Below are positions 1 to 9,049 of a DNA stretch of 64,000 bases, one piece after another. A program made the position numbers and the translations under genes. The first letter of the stretch is position 1, and every line of letters starts with the position of its first letter. The notes beneath the pieces are model-generated. The model was not told the origin of the DNA. It saw only the letters and a program-made list of their open reading frames with translations, and ran no database searches. This DNA comes from Bdellovibrionales bacterium (GTDB lineage: Bacteria; Bdellovibrionota; Bdellovibrionia; Bdellovibrionales; UBA1609), in assembly GCA_016714165.1 (NCBI GenBank), contig JADJNU010000001.1, positions 744,001 through 808,000 of the forward strand, read 5' to 3'.

Positions 1-781
1 CTTCGTGTTTAAACTTGAGTAGCCGTAGCAATTCTCATGTGGCAACCTTCATCCTTGAGATTGTTGGCCCCGGCCCCCGTCCTCTCCTTTTTGCCTTAAG
101 CATCGGCATTGGTATATTTCACCACCCACGTAATTATGCTACCATAGTCTCGACTCAAAAATCCTCAAGAATTGGCTCCCAATAGGGGCTATAGCGCTTT
201 TTTTTGCCGAAAACACGGGTAAACTATAGACATGAAAGTCACTTCTGCACTCAAGAACTTGCGGGCTAGGATTGATTTTCAAATAGGTTCTGCTGGAGCC
301 AGATATTTTCAGCTCAGCCAAACTCAATCAAGCTAAATCCTTCAGAATCACTCAAGATGGGATATGATGGGAGCAAAGGATGCACGCTTTGGGAAGATGC
401 CGCTGACCTCGCAAAGCGCACTGACCGGCCAATTAGGTTTACAGGTTTTGCCTATTCCTTCTCGCGTAGCGATTGACAGAATAAATCCAAGGTACCCGGC
501 CCATAAGTTCAATCGTCTCGGAGACACTCCCAAGTTCGAGAAATCACGACGATCGACCGCGAGCCTGATAGTAGAATTGTATTTTATTGTTTCAACTGGT
601 GCTTTAGCTTTTTCTCACGAAGGACATTCATTTTCTCAGCAACTGAAATCCTGCCCCGCTCTCTACTAGGTCCCCGCGCCACAAGAAATGACAACTTGCC
701 TTTAGCTTTAATAAATTGATGCATTTTGCTACTCTCCCGCCTACCGATATTTGTACACTTTTAAAATTGGGAGGGGGTTCC
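1..781. other. Long stretch without a supportable gene
   Basis: About 780 bases with only short open frames on both strands (the longest roughly 100 codons, from 364 on the plus strand). None has a convincing ribosome binding site, signal peptide or recognisable domain. The minus-strand frame ending at 348 is open for about 78 codons but matches nothing I recognise. This may be decayed coding DNA upstream of the lipoprotein gene. The last bases (770-778) hold the G-rich ribosome binding site of that gene. Confidence 0.5.
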
Positions 782-2983
782 TTGAAAATCACATTTGGTC
801 TATCGTTGTCTTTGCTCGCATTAGGCTTAACAGCATGTTCTGGCGGAGGAGGTGGAGGCGGCGGCAGTGGCCCGGAAAACGCACCTCAGTCAAAAGAGGA
901 AGCCCTACAAAGACTTTCCCCTCAACACAAAGCGAACTTTGAAGCCTGGCAAAGCAAAGTGGTTAAAGCCTGTGATTCAGCAGATGCATTTGGTTTACAT
1001 AAGGAAAATAAGATGGAACAAGACGGAATCGATGGTGCAGCTCTGATCAAGATGAACAGTGGATCTGTCGTATTTTCTGACGGTAAAAATCTTGCGATTT
1101 TAGCTGGCTACAATAGCTTTTCTGGTGTTGGTAACACAAAAACTGAAGAAACACTTGAAGTAAACGGCCAAGGTTATACAGTTTCGGCCGAAACAAAAAG
1201 GGAAGGGTCAACCTGTTCCGTATTTTTGTTTGGGCAAAAGGTCTATGAAACGGGTATTGCAGAAAGCTTTATTATTGGAACTCAATACTCCCCATATAGA
1301 GAAGCCTCCGCGACATCACAAATCCCAGTAGTGAAAAATCTTGGTGTTAATGGCGCAGGTGAGGTTGTACAGCACGGCATATATGCTTTACTGTCCCAAA
1401 CATTAAAGCCCTCTAAGGAAGCACAAGCATTTGTTGGTCAGATCTTTGGCTTGAATGCAGAGCAATCTGCGAAGCTATTTAGGTTAACCGATTATACGTC
1501 AGCTGATTCTGCCGTTCGTATTGATTCTGACCAGTCTTCAGTTTGGAGCAATAGCGAATGCGGAAATTTAATTTCACAAGCTTCAGGATTGAAAATAGCT
1601 TTTGATGGCACCTTGAGAGTTTTAAATCTTGAGGTTAGACTACAAGTTCCTCAGTTTGATTTTAAAGGCACAAAGAATACAGAGGACAACGGAAACTTGA
1701 AACTGACCTTAAGCTCAACAATCATCAAAAAAGATAATGGTTTTTTATATAATATCAAAAGCTTACAAAATGACGGCCTTGTACTATTTAGCCAAGCCGA
1801 GGCCGAAACTTGCACGAAGGATCGTGTAACTGCTTATTCTGGCGCCTTCGCGAGAAATTATGCAATTTCGCCATCAACTCAAGTGATGTTTAGTCCCTGC
1901 CGAACAATTTTCCCTGAAATTGAAAATGTATCTTATAAAAATGGGCTGCTAAAATCTTTAATTCCGATTGTTTTCGCCAATGTAACGCCCGCAAGTCAGT
2001 TCCAGTATGGTGGTTGGGACCTGGTTCTAAGTCGATTTGCTAAAGAGGTAGTCTCTCAAAATAAAGATATCGTTTCTGAGTTAGATCCTTCAGCAAAAAC
2101 TAAAATTGTTGGTATTGCTTCAAAGCACCTTGAAGCTATTAAGATCGAAATGGACAAGTCAAAAAATATTCTCCCGTTAACGGACACAGCACTCCAAATG
2201 GGCCTTGACTGGTCGTTTCAAGGAACGATTGTCTCCGCCTCAAGAATATCGCAAATAATCCAGAGCGCAGATAATTCATCGGATATTTTTAAAATATCGA
2301 CCGAGCGATTACTCAATGACCTTGCTCGAAATCCAAACGCGAACGATGATCAGCTTTCATTTGCACTCTCTATTGATGGCAACGTCAAGAGCGAAGCAAT
2401 GAAGGCCTTAAATCTTTCAAAAGACCTAAACTACTCTAAGTTTGAAATTGACGTGTTTAATCAAGCCATTCAAAAAAAGGTGACCATCGAAGAGTTCAGA
2501 AGCTGGAGTGATCGATTCGCCACAATTAAGACCGAAATAGATAAGTATCCTGCAGTTTTTTCTGTTAAAAACGAGCTGATTGGGTCTTCACTTAAGTGGC
2601 TTAAGAATGGAGAAGTTGCGACACAGGATCTGGCTGGGATATATTCTGCGATTAATAATTCAATCGATCCGTTCGCTGAAAGCACTAAACAACTTGTTCT
2701 TGATTTGGGCCAGTCTCTTGCTGGAAACAAAGAGGCTCTTGAGTTTGCGAGAAACATCAAAGGTGAGTATAAACAGCTTGCATTATCTATTCGTAGTAAC
2801 TCAATCGCAACTGAATACGAGAAATGGGGTTCGTCATTTTTTAATTCGGTTTTACAAAAGCGTCCAACTATTGAACAGCTTCGCCAATGGAATGATTTGT
2901 GGGTATCCTCCTTGCATTTGTTCAACGCGAAAAAGAAAGAGTTGCCGGCGAACTTGGGTCACAGCCTGAATGGAATAGAATGA
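782..2983 (+). CDS. Large exported lipoprotein of unknown function (3' end frame-broken)
   Basis: I do not recognise the family. I chose the TTG at 782 rather than the upstream ATG at 716, because a strong G-rich Shine-Dalgarno (GGGAGGGGG) sits 5-6 bases before it and the product then begins with an ideal lipoprotein signal: MKITFGLSLSLLALG followed by the lipobox LTAC. A Gly-rich linker follows the lipidated Cys at about residue 19. The 733-residue product would be anchored in the inner or outer membrane. The C-terminal third contains two similar segments about 125 residues apart (VTIEEFRSWSDRF and PTIEQLRQWNDLW). After the second copy the frame stops, while the next frame continues with sequence resembling the continuation of the first copy, so the original protein was longer. 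Role unknown. Confidence 0.75.
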   Translation: MKITFGLSLSLLALGLTACSGGGGGGGGSGPENAPQSKEEALQRLSPQHKANFEAWQSKVVKACDSADAFGLHKENKMEQDGIDGAALIKMNSGSVVFSDGKNLAILAGYNSFSGVGNTKTEETLEVNGQGYTVSAETKREGSTCSVFLFGQKVYETGIAESFIIGTQYSPYREASATSQIPVVKNLGVNGAGEVVQHGIYALLSQTLKPSKEAQAFVGQIFGLNAEQSAKLFRLTDYTSADSAVRIDSDQSSVWSNSECGNLISQASGLKIAFDGTLRVLNLEVRLQVPQFDFKGTKNTEDNGNLKLTLSSTIIKKDNGFLYNIKSLQNDGLVLFSQAEAETCTKDRVTAYSGAFARNYAISPSTQVMFSPCRTIFPEIENVSYKNGLLKSLIPIVFANVTPASQFQYGGWDLVLSRFAKEVVSQNKDIVSELDPSAKTKIVGIASKHLEAIKIEMDKSKNILPLTDTALQMGLDWSFQGTIVSASRISQIIQSADNSSDIFKISTERLLNDLARNPNANDDQLSFALSIDGNVKSEAMKALNLSKDLNYSKFEIDVFNQAIQKKVTIEEFRSWSDRFATIKTEIDKYPAVFSVKNELIGSSLKWLKNGEVATQDLAGIYSAINNSIDPFAESTKQLVLDLGQSLAGNKEALEFARNIKGEYKQLALSIRSNSIATEYEKWGSSFFNSVLQKRPTIEQLRQWNDLWVSSLHLFNAKKKELPANLGHSLNGIE

Positions 2984-3559
2984 AAGTGATCGAAGTAGCA
3001 GTAAAAGAAATTTGGTCAGGTCAAGATTTTTCTAAACTTGAGGCAATAGCTCCTGTTGCAAAATCTATAGATATCTGTGACCGTCATAAGGACGTGAGCT
3101 CACAAGCAATTTGTGCTGGATTGAGTTTGTTTAGTAAAGGGCAAAGAAAGTTTTTTGATCCCACCTATGCTGGCCGTTACACAAGCTTGAGTGGGGACTT
3201 TAATGGATACATGAATCGACTTTCAGGTTTTGATTGGACCACGTTGCGATGGGCGCTTGTTCGTGAGTTCTTTGGTTCTTTGGAGCCTATTTGGTCAAAG
3301 TGCGATAACAATTTATTTAATCAAAAAGCTTTAGCGCTTAAGGACCAAATCAATGCCATTGCGCGCGAGACTGACCGACTTACGAAGTGGAAGCTTGAAA
3401 GACAAATTAAAGAGACAATTAGAAACTGTCAGTAAGTCTGATCAGTTAGATGCGCTCATGCAGAGCTCTGAATTTTCCGAGTTCACACATAGCCGTGAGT
3501 CGTTCAAGATTATCTATGCTGACGGCAAGTGGCAATCCCTCAGGTTTCACATTCCGTAA
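2899..3559 (+). pseudogene. Frame-shifted 3' continuation of the lipoprotein gene
   Basis: After the stop at 2983 coding character continues in a second frame (open 2899-3435; its possible ATG at 2980 overlaps the stop as ATGA). It then returns to the original frame from about 3400 to the stop at 3559. KEIWSGQDFSKLEAI in the second frame resembles KWLKNGEVATQDLAGI of the upstream internal repeat, which supports it as the original continuation. The segment from 3449 encodes DALMQSSEFSEF and is confirmed as coding by a diverged copy at 3979. Two compensating indels, near 2930-2985 (A-rich stretch) and 3400-3448, would restore one protein of about 925 residues. Alternatively the ATGA overlap marks a translationally coupled second gene of 151 residues. 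I favour a broken gene or a sequence error. Confidence 0.6.
3449..3485 (+). repeat. 37-base imperfect direct repeat, copy 1
   Basis: Matches 3979-4015 at 33 of 37 positions by my reading. Both copies encode DA(L/F)MQSSEFSEF, and three of the four differences are synonymous (two in Ser codons, one in a Phe codon). That pattern indicates diverged paralogous coding sequence rather than a recent duplication. Confidence 0.8.
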
Positions 3560-4012
3560 CAAGGCCCAATCTGGTCTCTTGCCGTCTTAACACCGGAGCC
3601 CGCATAGGCAGTAAGCAAGTATCCCCGACGCTTATCGGAGTTTGGATATACAAACTCCTCTTGGTCTCGACTGGATTTCGATGCTTCATCAATCGGTTCA
3701 GTTTCGCTCAACTTCCCAGATCTTACATGACGGCTGTTGTCCGCCTTTTTTTAAAAAACGGTTCCGACCATTTTTCGTAGAAAACAGCCGCATTGAGTAG
3801 TTTGATGAATGCACTTACGTACCCTCACCGAAAGCCAACCTTCGTCCTCGTACAACAAGCAAATGTCTATGAATTCAAGCAGGCGTCGCACTCCTCCGTC
3901 GTGGCTCACAAATCCAGATGAGGTGAAGACGCAACGAATGAGAGGCTCACCGCCAGCGCGGATCCTGGCCCTTTAATTGATGCGTTCATGCAGAGTTCGG
4001 AATTCTCCGAGT
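3560..4012. other. Gene-poor remnant region with repeat copy 2 at its end
   Basis: No open frame here looks like a real gene. The plus-strand frame 3529-3780 has no ribosome binding site and an unremarkable product. The region ends with the second copy of the 37-base repeat (3979-4015), which encodes the tail of a paralogue of the upstream lipoprotein and runs straight into the truncated methyltransferase gene. The simplest reading is a deleted tandem paralogue. Confidence 0.5.
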
Positions 4013-4015
4013 TCA
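3979..4015 (+). repeat. 37-base imperfect direct repeat, copy 2 (orphan paralogue tail)
   Basis: Second copy of the repeat at 3449-3485. It encodes DAFMQSSEFSEFK but has no upstream gene body, so it appears to be the leftover 3' end of a lost paralogue. It sits about 150 bases from the point where methyltransferase similarity ends on the opposite strand, which suggests a rearrangement junction. Confidence 0.7.
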
Positions 4016-4366
4016 AAGCCTGTTTGCCAAAAAGAGTTGGAAATTCCAGCTGTCGTGCCGACCATTTGGAGATGATTTTACTTTGCGGTTTTTAGTATGG
4101 CCATGAGTGCTTGGATGATCTTGAAAAGTTTGAGCACGACCCATCAGTTGAGGATCAACTGGGCGGACTACAGTATTGCTATTCTTTAGAAAGAGTTCAG
4201 AAGAAATTCCGGCGCCAGATCCAACATCAACGATGACACTGCTTCGGGTAAGTCCCAGTTCAGAAGTGATGAAGCCGATGATTTCTTGAGGGTAAGTTAG
4301 GCGATACTTCACATAGCTATCGACTCGATCACTGAAACGCTGGGTGGGATTGGCAACGTTGCTCAC
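4013..4366 (-). pseudogene. Truncated class I SAM-dependent methyltransferase
   Basis: The first roughly 67 residues look like a normal methyltransferase N-terminus: an RFSDRVDSYVKYR segment, then motif I (VDVGSGAGISSELFL, residues 46-60) that binds S-adenosylmethionine. After NTVV the sequence stops resembling the family; the remaining ~50 residues are basic and low in hydrophobics, and the conserved acidic motif II and later motifs are missing. The usual length is about 250 residues. The start is a GTG at 4366 that overlaps the stop of the VOC gene (GTGA), so it was the last gene of the GST-VOC operon. The break near 4165 lies close to the orphan repeat at 3979-4015, consistent with a deletion that removed the 3' part. 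Confidence 0.75.
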
Positions 4367-4746
4367 TGGACAGCCTTAGCAAAAGCAATCACATGTCCAT
4401 CGATATCCATGCTGTAGCCGGCAATGTCGCCCCAGTCGCGTCTATCAACAGGACTCAATTCTTTAGCTCCATTTTTTATTGCCCGCTGGTGAAAGGCATT
4501 CGGGTCATCCACTCGTAAGTATAATTCTGCTCGCGGTATCCCGTTCGCTTCAGATGGATCTGGGAGTGCATCGCCAAGTAGGCGCTTGATTCCTTTTTCT
4601 GGCATCAACCCCAAAACACAGCCGTCGTTGAGCGCGAACTCGGTCATGCCAGGAACATCGAGCGCCGGTTTTGTTCCAAGGACTTCAATATAAAATGCAG
4701 CACTGCGGGCCTGGTCACTGACATATAAAATGAAGTGTGCTTTCAT
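4363..4746 (-). CDS. VOC (glyoxalase/bleomycin-resistance) superfamily protein
   Basis: 127 residues, one pair of beta-alpha-beta-beta-beta modules as is usual for single-domain VOC proteins. It begins MKAHFILYVSDQARSAAFY, the standard opening strand and helix, and ends with YSMDIDGHVIAFAK, the typical C-terminal strand carrying a possible metal-ligand region. The family includes glyoxalase I, fosfomycin and bleomycin resistance proteins and small-molecule lyases; substrate cannot be assigned. It lies 8 bases after the GST gene and overlaps the methyltransferase remnant, so it belongs to a three-gene operon that may deal with reactive electrophiles. Family assignment is firm, function is not. 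Confidence 0.85.
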   Translation of the reverse strand: MKAHFILYVSDQARSAAFYIEVLGTKPALDVPGMTEFALNDGCVLGLMPEKGIKRLLGDALPDPSEANGIPRAELYLRVDDPNAFHQRAIKNGAKELSPVDRRDWGDIAGYSMDIDGHVIAFAKAVQ

Positions 4747-4754
4747 AATCTTTC

Positions 4755-5387
4755 TCAGTTATCCCAAATGGCTTTGCCTCTAGCTTTGTTCCAAGAAGGC
4801 CGACTAATAATTCTTTGCATGTAACTTTGAACGTGTGGCCACCAATTAGAATCAGAAAGTACGGTCTCCTTGAGCGCTGCGATTTGAACCCCGATGGCGC
4901 AGTCAACGAGAGAAAAATCCCTTCCCAACACGTATTGATTCTCTTTCAAATGGGTTTCCAAGTGACCCAGTGCCCACTCGACATCCTCGACAGCATCGCC
5001 AAGCTCGCTCAGAGACTTTGCTTGAAATCCTATTTTTGGCAATCCAAATTTATTGAACCAGATGGTACCGAACGATGGCGCCATGTGAGCTGACTCAAAA
5101 AATAGCCACTGCATGGCGATCGATTCCTGGCGCGGATTCGACGGCCAATGGTATCTACCGTACTCCTTCGCCAGATAACAAAGAATGGCATTTGATTCCC
5201 GTAGAGTGATATCTTTGTCGACGAGAACAGGAACCTTTCCCAGAGGATTTACTTTTAGGAAACTTTCGTGCCGCTGTTCTCTCTTGAATAAAATGACTTC
5301 TTTAAGCTCATGATCGATTTCAAGTTCGGCCAGAGCCATTCTTACTTTCAGGGGATTGGGTGAGTGATCGAAATTATATAGTTTCAA
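4755..5387 (-). CDS. Glutathione S-transferase family protein
   Basis: 210 residues, normal GST length. The N-terminal thioredoxin-like domain (about 1-75) includes NPLGKVPVLVD with the cis-Pro of the glutathione-binding site and LRESNAILCYLA, where E-S contacts the gamma-glutamyl group. The helical C-terminal domain follows (about 90-205). The first residues, LYNFDHSPNPLKVRMAL, fit the catalytic loop of theta/beta-like bacterial GSTs. Start is a TTG with GGGAGG about 5 bases upstream. First gene of the operon with the VOC protein and the methyltransferase remnant. Expected to be cytosolic, conjugating glutathione to electrophiles or acting as a dehalogenase or isomerase; substrate unknown. 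Confidence 0.9.
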   Translation of the reverse strand: MKLYNFDHSPNPLKVRMALAELEIDHELKEVILFKREQRHESFLKVNPLGKVPVLVDKDITLRESNAILCYLAKEYGRYHWPSNPRQESIAMQWLFFESAHMAPSFGTIWFNKFGLPKIGFQAKSLSELGDAVEDVEWALGHLETHLKENQYVLGRDFSLVDCAIGVQIAALKETVLSDSNWWPHVQSYMQRIISRPSWNKARGKAIWDN

Positions 5388-5490
5388 TTGAGCCTCCCAT
5401 TAGATTGTCGGCGCCGCTCAACTTATACTCACATCAACAACTTTTCACCTCGCGCAGCACTCCTATAAAAAGGCGCACGAACCCCTCCTA

Positions 5491-5505
5491 CTCACCGCCG
5501 GTGAG
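5491..5505. other. Perfect 6-bp stem, 3-base loop hairpin
   Basis: CTCACC-gcc-GGTGAG, between the GST start and the tRNA gene. There is no adjacent T-run on either strand, so it is not a typical intrinsic terminator. It could be a small operator for the GST operon or a processing structure in the tRNA precursor. Confidence 0.35.
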
Positions 5506-5589
5506 CATGGATCGCTTTTCTTAAATTTTCGTTGTGAAGATTTGGGACATTTTGTTCAGTTACTTTTGGCTTAGGTGTCTGATTTTATT

Positions 5590-5609
5590 ACCAATTTCAT
5601 TTTGGAAAT

Positions 5610-5613
<4 letters not shown>
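5590..5613 (-). other. Inverted repeat overlapping the tRNA CCA end
   Basis: A 9-bp perfect stem (ACCAATTTC / GAAATTGGT) with a 6-base loop. The upstream arm on the minus strand includes the encoded CCA of the tRNA. Only a weak T content follows, so it could be a poor terminator or a 3' trailer structure that affects maturation. Confidence 0.45.
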
Positions 5614-5686
<73 letters not shown>

Positions 5687-5964
5687 CCAGAAGAATTTGC
5701 TCCGGGCATTTTTGAACTCTACCGCCCAGAGAGAATGAAACTTGTAACCGCACGCCGTATGTCTAGTCAAGCAATGGTCGTCTACAAAACTATTGTTAGT
5801 GTGCGTCAGGAATTCGCAGACACACACACATGGAGTCCTGGTCCAATTGTACACCAACAAAGTCATTTGTGGGGCCTAACTTTCCGATAGGACATGGAAA
5901 TGAGCCAGAGTGATGAATTTGGCAAAGGGTATAAAATTGTATGAAAAGGAGCCATTAGCGTTCA

Positions 5965-7755
5965 ATGAAGGCATTTTTAATTCATGCTCAAACTAAAAAG
6001 AAGTTTAGGGTTAAGACTGATACAACCATCGGTCGGATGGATTGTGATCGATCCTACCCAGATGACGGACGGATGAGCCGCACGCATTGTGTCTTACGTT
6101 GCACCGATGAGGTCTTCACAGTTGAAGATTTGGAATCCAAAAATGGAGTTTTAGTTAATGGTGAGCTCATCCCAGCTCGCACTCCTGTCAGATTAAGAAC
6201 GGGAGGAAAACTTATCATTGGAGATCAGGAATTCGAAGTGTTGATCACGGGCCAGACTGTTGAAATGCCAGCTGGAATGCCCTCTCAAATTGTGAAAACA
6301 ACAGATGATTTCAGCAATAACAACGGATTGGAAAACCAGGCCACCTCTTCAAATTCCAGGGGTGTCCAGCCCGATGACTTATCAAGAACTGAGGTTTCCT
6401 CAGAAAAAATGGAGAAAACTGTCCCCGATGGAAATACCAACCTATTTCAGTTTGGGCGAGAATCTTCAAACAGTGGGATAGCCAAGAATTGGAGTGAGGA
6501 AGGAGAAAGCAAGAGTTCCAGCATGGTTACGGCCCCAAGTTTCGCTAGCATCGCCGATCTTGGCGTGCCGGATGACACAGGCAAATCTCAAAATCTGTCT
6601 CCTCCAAGCCCCCCTCCAAACCTCCTGAAGGCCATAAATGCGTCTCCTGATTCTGATACGCCCGTCGCTCCAAGCTTTGATCATGCAGCGGAAAACGCCA
6701 TCATCATTGATCCAAACCTTCTTAAACTAGCTGAACCACAGACCGAACAGTACACCAAGGATAAAAACCGCGGGAAAAAGAGATCTAAAAATAGCGAGGA
6801 AGCCGCTCATTCCCAACCGGGAAATAAGTCCTTTGAAGAAAAAGGGAGAAAAGATAGTTCTTTTTCTATCTACTCTTCTCATTTCAGCATATGGCGAAGC
6901 ACGCTACTGGGCCTCATCATTGGCCTCCCGGTGCCTTTAATTTTTCTTCTAGATCAGGAAAATATCTATCTATTAACTCAGATTCGGGATCCTAGAATTA
7001 TCATCAGATGGCTCGGCGTCCTTATTCTTCCCATATTGCTTTCTACTGGATTCATACAGAAAATTCGAATTCACACTGGGTGGAGAACCGGCGCCAAGTC
7101 CATTTCTCTTTCGTTAATGGCTCTGTCCATGATCGCACTCTTCCATCTCACGGGAATACATGCCATTGAGAGGACGAGCGACTTTGATGAAAAAAGATTT
7201 ACTTTAAAGGTAAAGAAAGCCTGCATCGACAAATACAAACCCGAGAAATGCTCGGAAGTTGTATTTACCTGCCCTCAATGTCTGAGGGACCTCGGATTTA
7301 CTGAGCGACAAGCACTTCTTGAATCAATCTATCCATTCGTCGAAGACCTGACAAAAAGAGAAAATGAATTGACCAGGCTCCCCTCACATCAACCCACTCA
7401 TCAACCCACTCATCAAAATGGGTCAATCAAAACACAATCAATGCAGTCGAACAAACAAATGATTCCTGTTCGTCCCCTCCTGCAAGGGGAGACTCAAAAT
7501 AACAGCCCGACAAAACTGAAACGGCCTGTTGTAAAAAATTTATCAGAAGAGGATAATCCCTCACAACGACAGGCCCACAAATCGAATCCAATTCCCACTT
7601 CAATTCCAAAGCCAAGTTCTGGCATTAATAACCACATCCAAGATCAAGATCTGGTTCCCGCACCCGCTCCAACTCCAGACAAAAAAAACCCAGCCCCCAA
7701 CAAAACTAGCTCCGATTCAGAAAATGTCCAAATTCCAAACGACGCCAGTGAGTAG
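5965..7755 (+). CDS. Membrane-associated FHA domain protein
   Basis: 596 residues. An N-terminal FHA domain (about 20-92) shows the signature residues: GR at 23-24, SRTH at 38-41, SKNG at 58-61 and NG at 65-66, which bind phosphothreonine peptides. A 200-residue polar, low-complexity linker follows, then three hydrophobic segments (about 312-332, 345-363, 379-400) likely to span the inner membrane, a Cys-containing patch (KACIDKYKPEKC, CPQC) and a Pro/Asn/Gln-rich tail with an HQPT repeat. The FHA domain should be cytosolic and read a Ser/Thr kinase signal; no kinase is next to it. AAGGAG lies 13 bases before the ATG, a little far. Partners unknown. FHA assignment is firm. Confidence 0.85.
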   Translation: MKAFLIHAQTKKKFRVKTDTTIGRMDCDRSYPDDGRMSRTHCVLRCTDEVFTVEDLESKNGVLVNGELIPARTPVRLRTGGKLIIGDQEFEVLITGQTVEMPAGMPSQIVKTTDDFSNNNGLENQATSSNSRGVQPDDLSRTEVSSEKMEKTVPDGNTNLFQFGRESSNSGIAKNWSEEGESKSSSMVTAPSFASIADLGVPDDTGKSQNLSPPSPPPNLLKAINASPDSDTPVAPSFDHAAENAIIIDPNLLKLAEPQTEQYTKDKNRGKKRSKNSEEAAHSQPGNKSFEEKGRKDSSFSIYSSHFSIWRSTLLGLIIGLPVPLIFLLDQENIYLLTQIRDPRIIIRWLGVLILPILLSTGFIQKIRIHTGWRTGAKSISLSLMALSMIALFHLTGIHAIERTSDFDEKRFTLKVKKACIDKYKPEKCSEVVFTCPQCLRDLGFTERQALLESIYPFVEDLTKRENELTRLPSHQPTHQPTHQNGSIKTQSMQSNKQMIPVRPLLQGETQNNSPTKLKRPVVKNLSEEDNPSQRQAHKSNPIPTSIPKPSSGINNHIQDQDLVPAPAPTPDKKNPAPNKTSSDSENVQIPNDASE

Positions 7756-7978
7756 AAACCATCGAAGGAAGAGTTCCTCCATCTAGCTTTTCGTATCACA
7801 GATTTCAGGCCATTTGTGAGCTCTTGTGATATACGAATGAACTCGTTTGGAGCAATTTTACATTCGTGACGTAAAGCCCCTGGCTTTAGCCATGGGGAGT
7901 GAATCAAAGAATCCAAACCTGCGGTTCAAAATTTCCGATAACTCGCGCCCTGAGACTCGATACAAATAGACTCGAATG

Positions 7979-8581
7979 TCATTTGAGAAAATCCCTCAGC
8001 TCCACCTCTAAGAACTCTGGTGTTTCAGCACCATTGTCTCTTGGCTCGTCAGTAAGGAACCCAATCGTTAGACTTAAGATTTGTCCAGAACGGATTATTT
8101 CACCAATTGGAAATGAAAACTGACAGTCTGTTGGATTGGTCATCGAATTGCATTTAAATAGTTTCGAATCCTTATCCTCATACGAACTGCAAAACAAATA
8201 TCTTGTTCCATCCGCCTGGATTTCATTCGCAGGACACGGATACCCTTCTGTATCAATATTTCCATCTCCAGAGACGAGGGCACTCACAAATATAAACCCA
8301 CCAATAATGGGCAATTGATCCTCTTGGACTGAAAGATTCAATTGACCGACCAGAGTATTTTTCGATGTCTGAGCATCGCTCTTTTCAATTCTGGCCTGAC
8401 CTGCCATTTTCCACAAGTGATGATGGAAAACCTGTGAATGGACAATAGGAAAAGAACCGTCAGAAACTATACTACCCGTTGAGTTCAGATCGGATTCTGA
8501 ACCTGAAAAGTCTCGACTACAATTCTGAAATGAAAATACAACAAAAAGAGATGCAATTCCAAGTTTAAAGGATTTTCCCAT
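7979..8581 (-). CDS. Exported lipoprotein, unknown function
   Basis: 200 residues starting at the ATG at 8581, which has AAGGGGAA 8 bases upstream; a GTG two codons earlier would be only 2 bases from that site. The signal peptide GKSFKLGIASLFVVFSF ends in QNC, a lipobox type common among Bdellovibrio lipoproteins. The mature part has four further Cys residues (ending CPAN, YLFCSS, FKCNS, DCQFSF) that could form disulfides. No enzymatic motif seen. Convergent with the FHA gene. Confidence 0.75.
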   Translation of the reverse strand: MGKSFKLGIASLFVVFSFQNCSRDFSGSESDLNSTGSIVSDGSFPIVHSQVFHHHLWKMAGQARIEKSDAQTSKNTLVGQLNLSVQEDQLPIIGGFIFVSALVSGDGNIDTEGYPCPANEIQADGTRYLFCSSYEDKDSKLFKCNSMTNPTDCQFSFPIGEIIRSGQILSLTIGFLTDEPRDNGAETPEFLEVELRDFLK

Positions 8582-9049
8582 GAGCACTTCCCCTTAATAA
8601 AAAAGCATTTTACTAGACCCTTCTCAAGGACCTGCAAATAAAAGACCATGCAGAAAAAGCCAACATTCACTCCTGTGGACTTTGAGGACATTGAGGACTT
8701 TGAGGACGATCTTAGAAGGTGGTTGCTGTTTAAACACTTGGCAAGTGCTTCTCTTTTTGTCTTATTTCAATTGGTGGTGTGAGATGTTATTACCAAGAGA
8801 TTCTGACCCAGCAAATTTGCAAATAGATAATAGCCAACTAAGGATCTCAACTTGATACGATTTTTTTGACTTGCCCCCAAGAATTGCTCATCAAAGAAGA
8901 TGAACTTGATAAACGCGCAGTTGCAGCGGTTCCTCGACTGGCGCGATGTTGATGCTATGCAGAGGTGAGCGCACTTTTAGTGCGCCTTCACCATCAAACC
9001 CAAAGTCACAACAACTTGAATGACAGCCCACCTATCTAGTTGAATCGCA
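8582..9049. other. Mostly non-coding gap with a weak small-ORF candidate
   Basis: The only item of note is a 44-codon plus-strand frame (8648-8782) listed separately. A short 15-base duplication (GGACTTTGAGGACAT/GAT) lies at about 8678-8711. Nothing else supportable on either strand. Confidence 0.4.
8648..8782 (+). CDS. Possible 44-residue small protein
   Basis: ATG to TGA frame encoding an acidic N-terminal half (VDFEDIEDFEDDL) and a hydrophobic C-terminal half (ASASLFVLFQLVV). That layout could be a small membrane-tethered protein. The acidic half comes from a short DNA duplication. There is no good Shine-Dalgarno, so this may be chance. Confidence 0.2.
   Translation: MQKKPTFTPVDFEDIEDFEDDLRRWLLFKHLASASLFVLFQLVV

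Noticed and set aside
139..669. Three short open frames on both strands at the left edge
   Set aside because: No ribosome site, no domain, and frames overlap each other on opposite strands.
3529..3780. 83-codon plus-strand frame in the remnant region
   Set aside because: No ribosome site and no recognisable content; the region is best explained as a deletion remnant.
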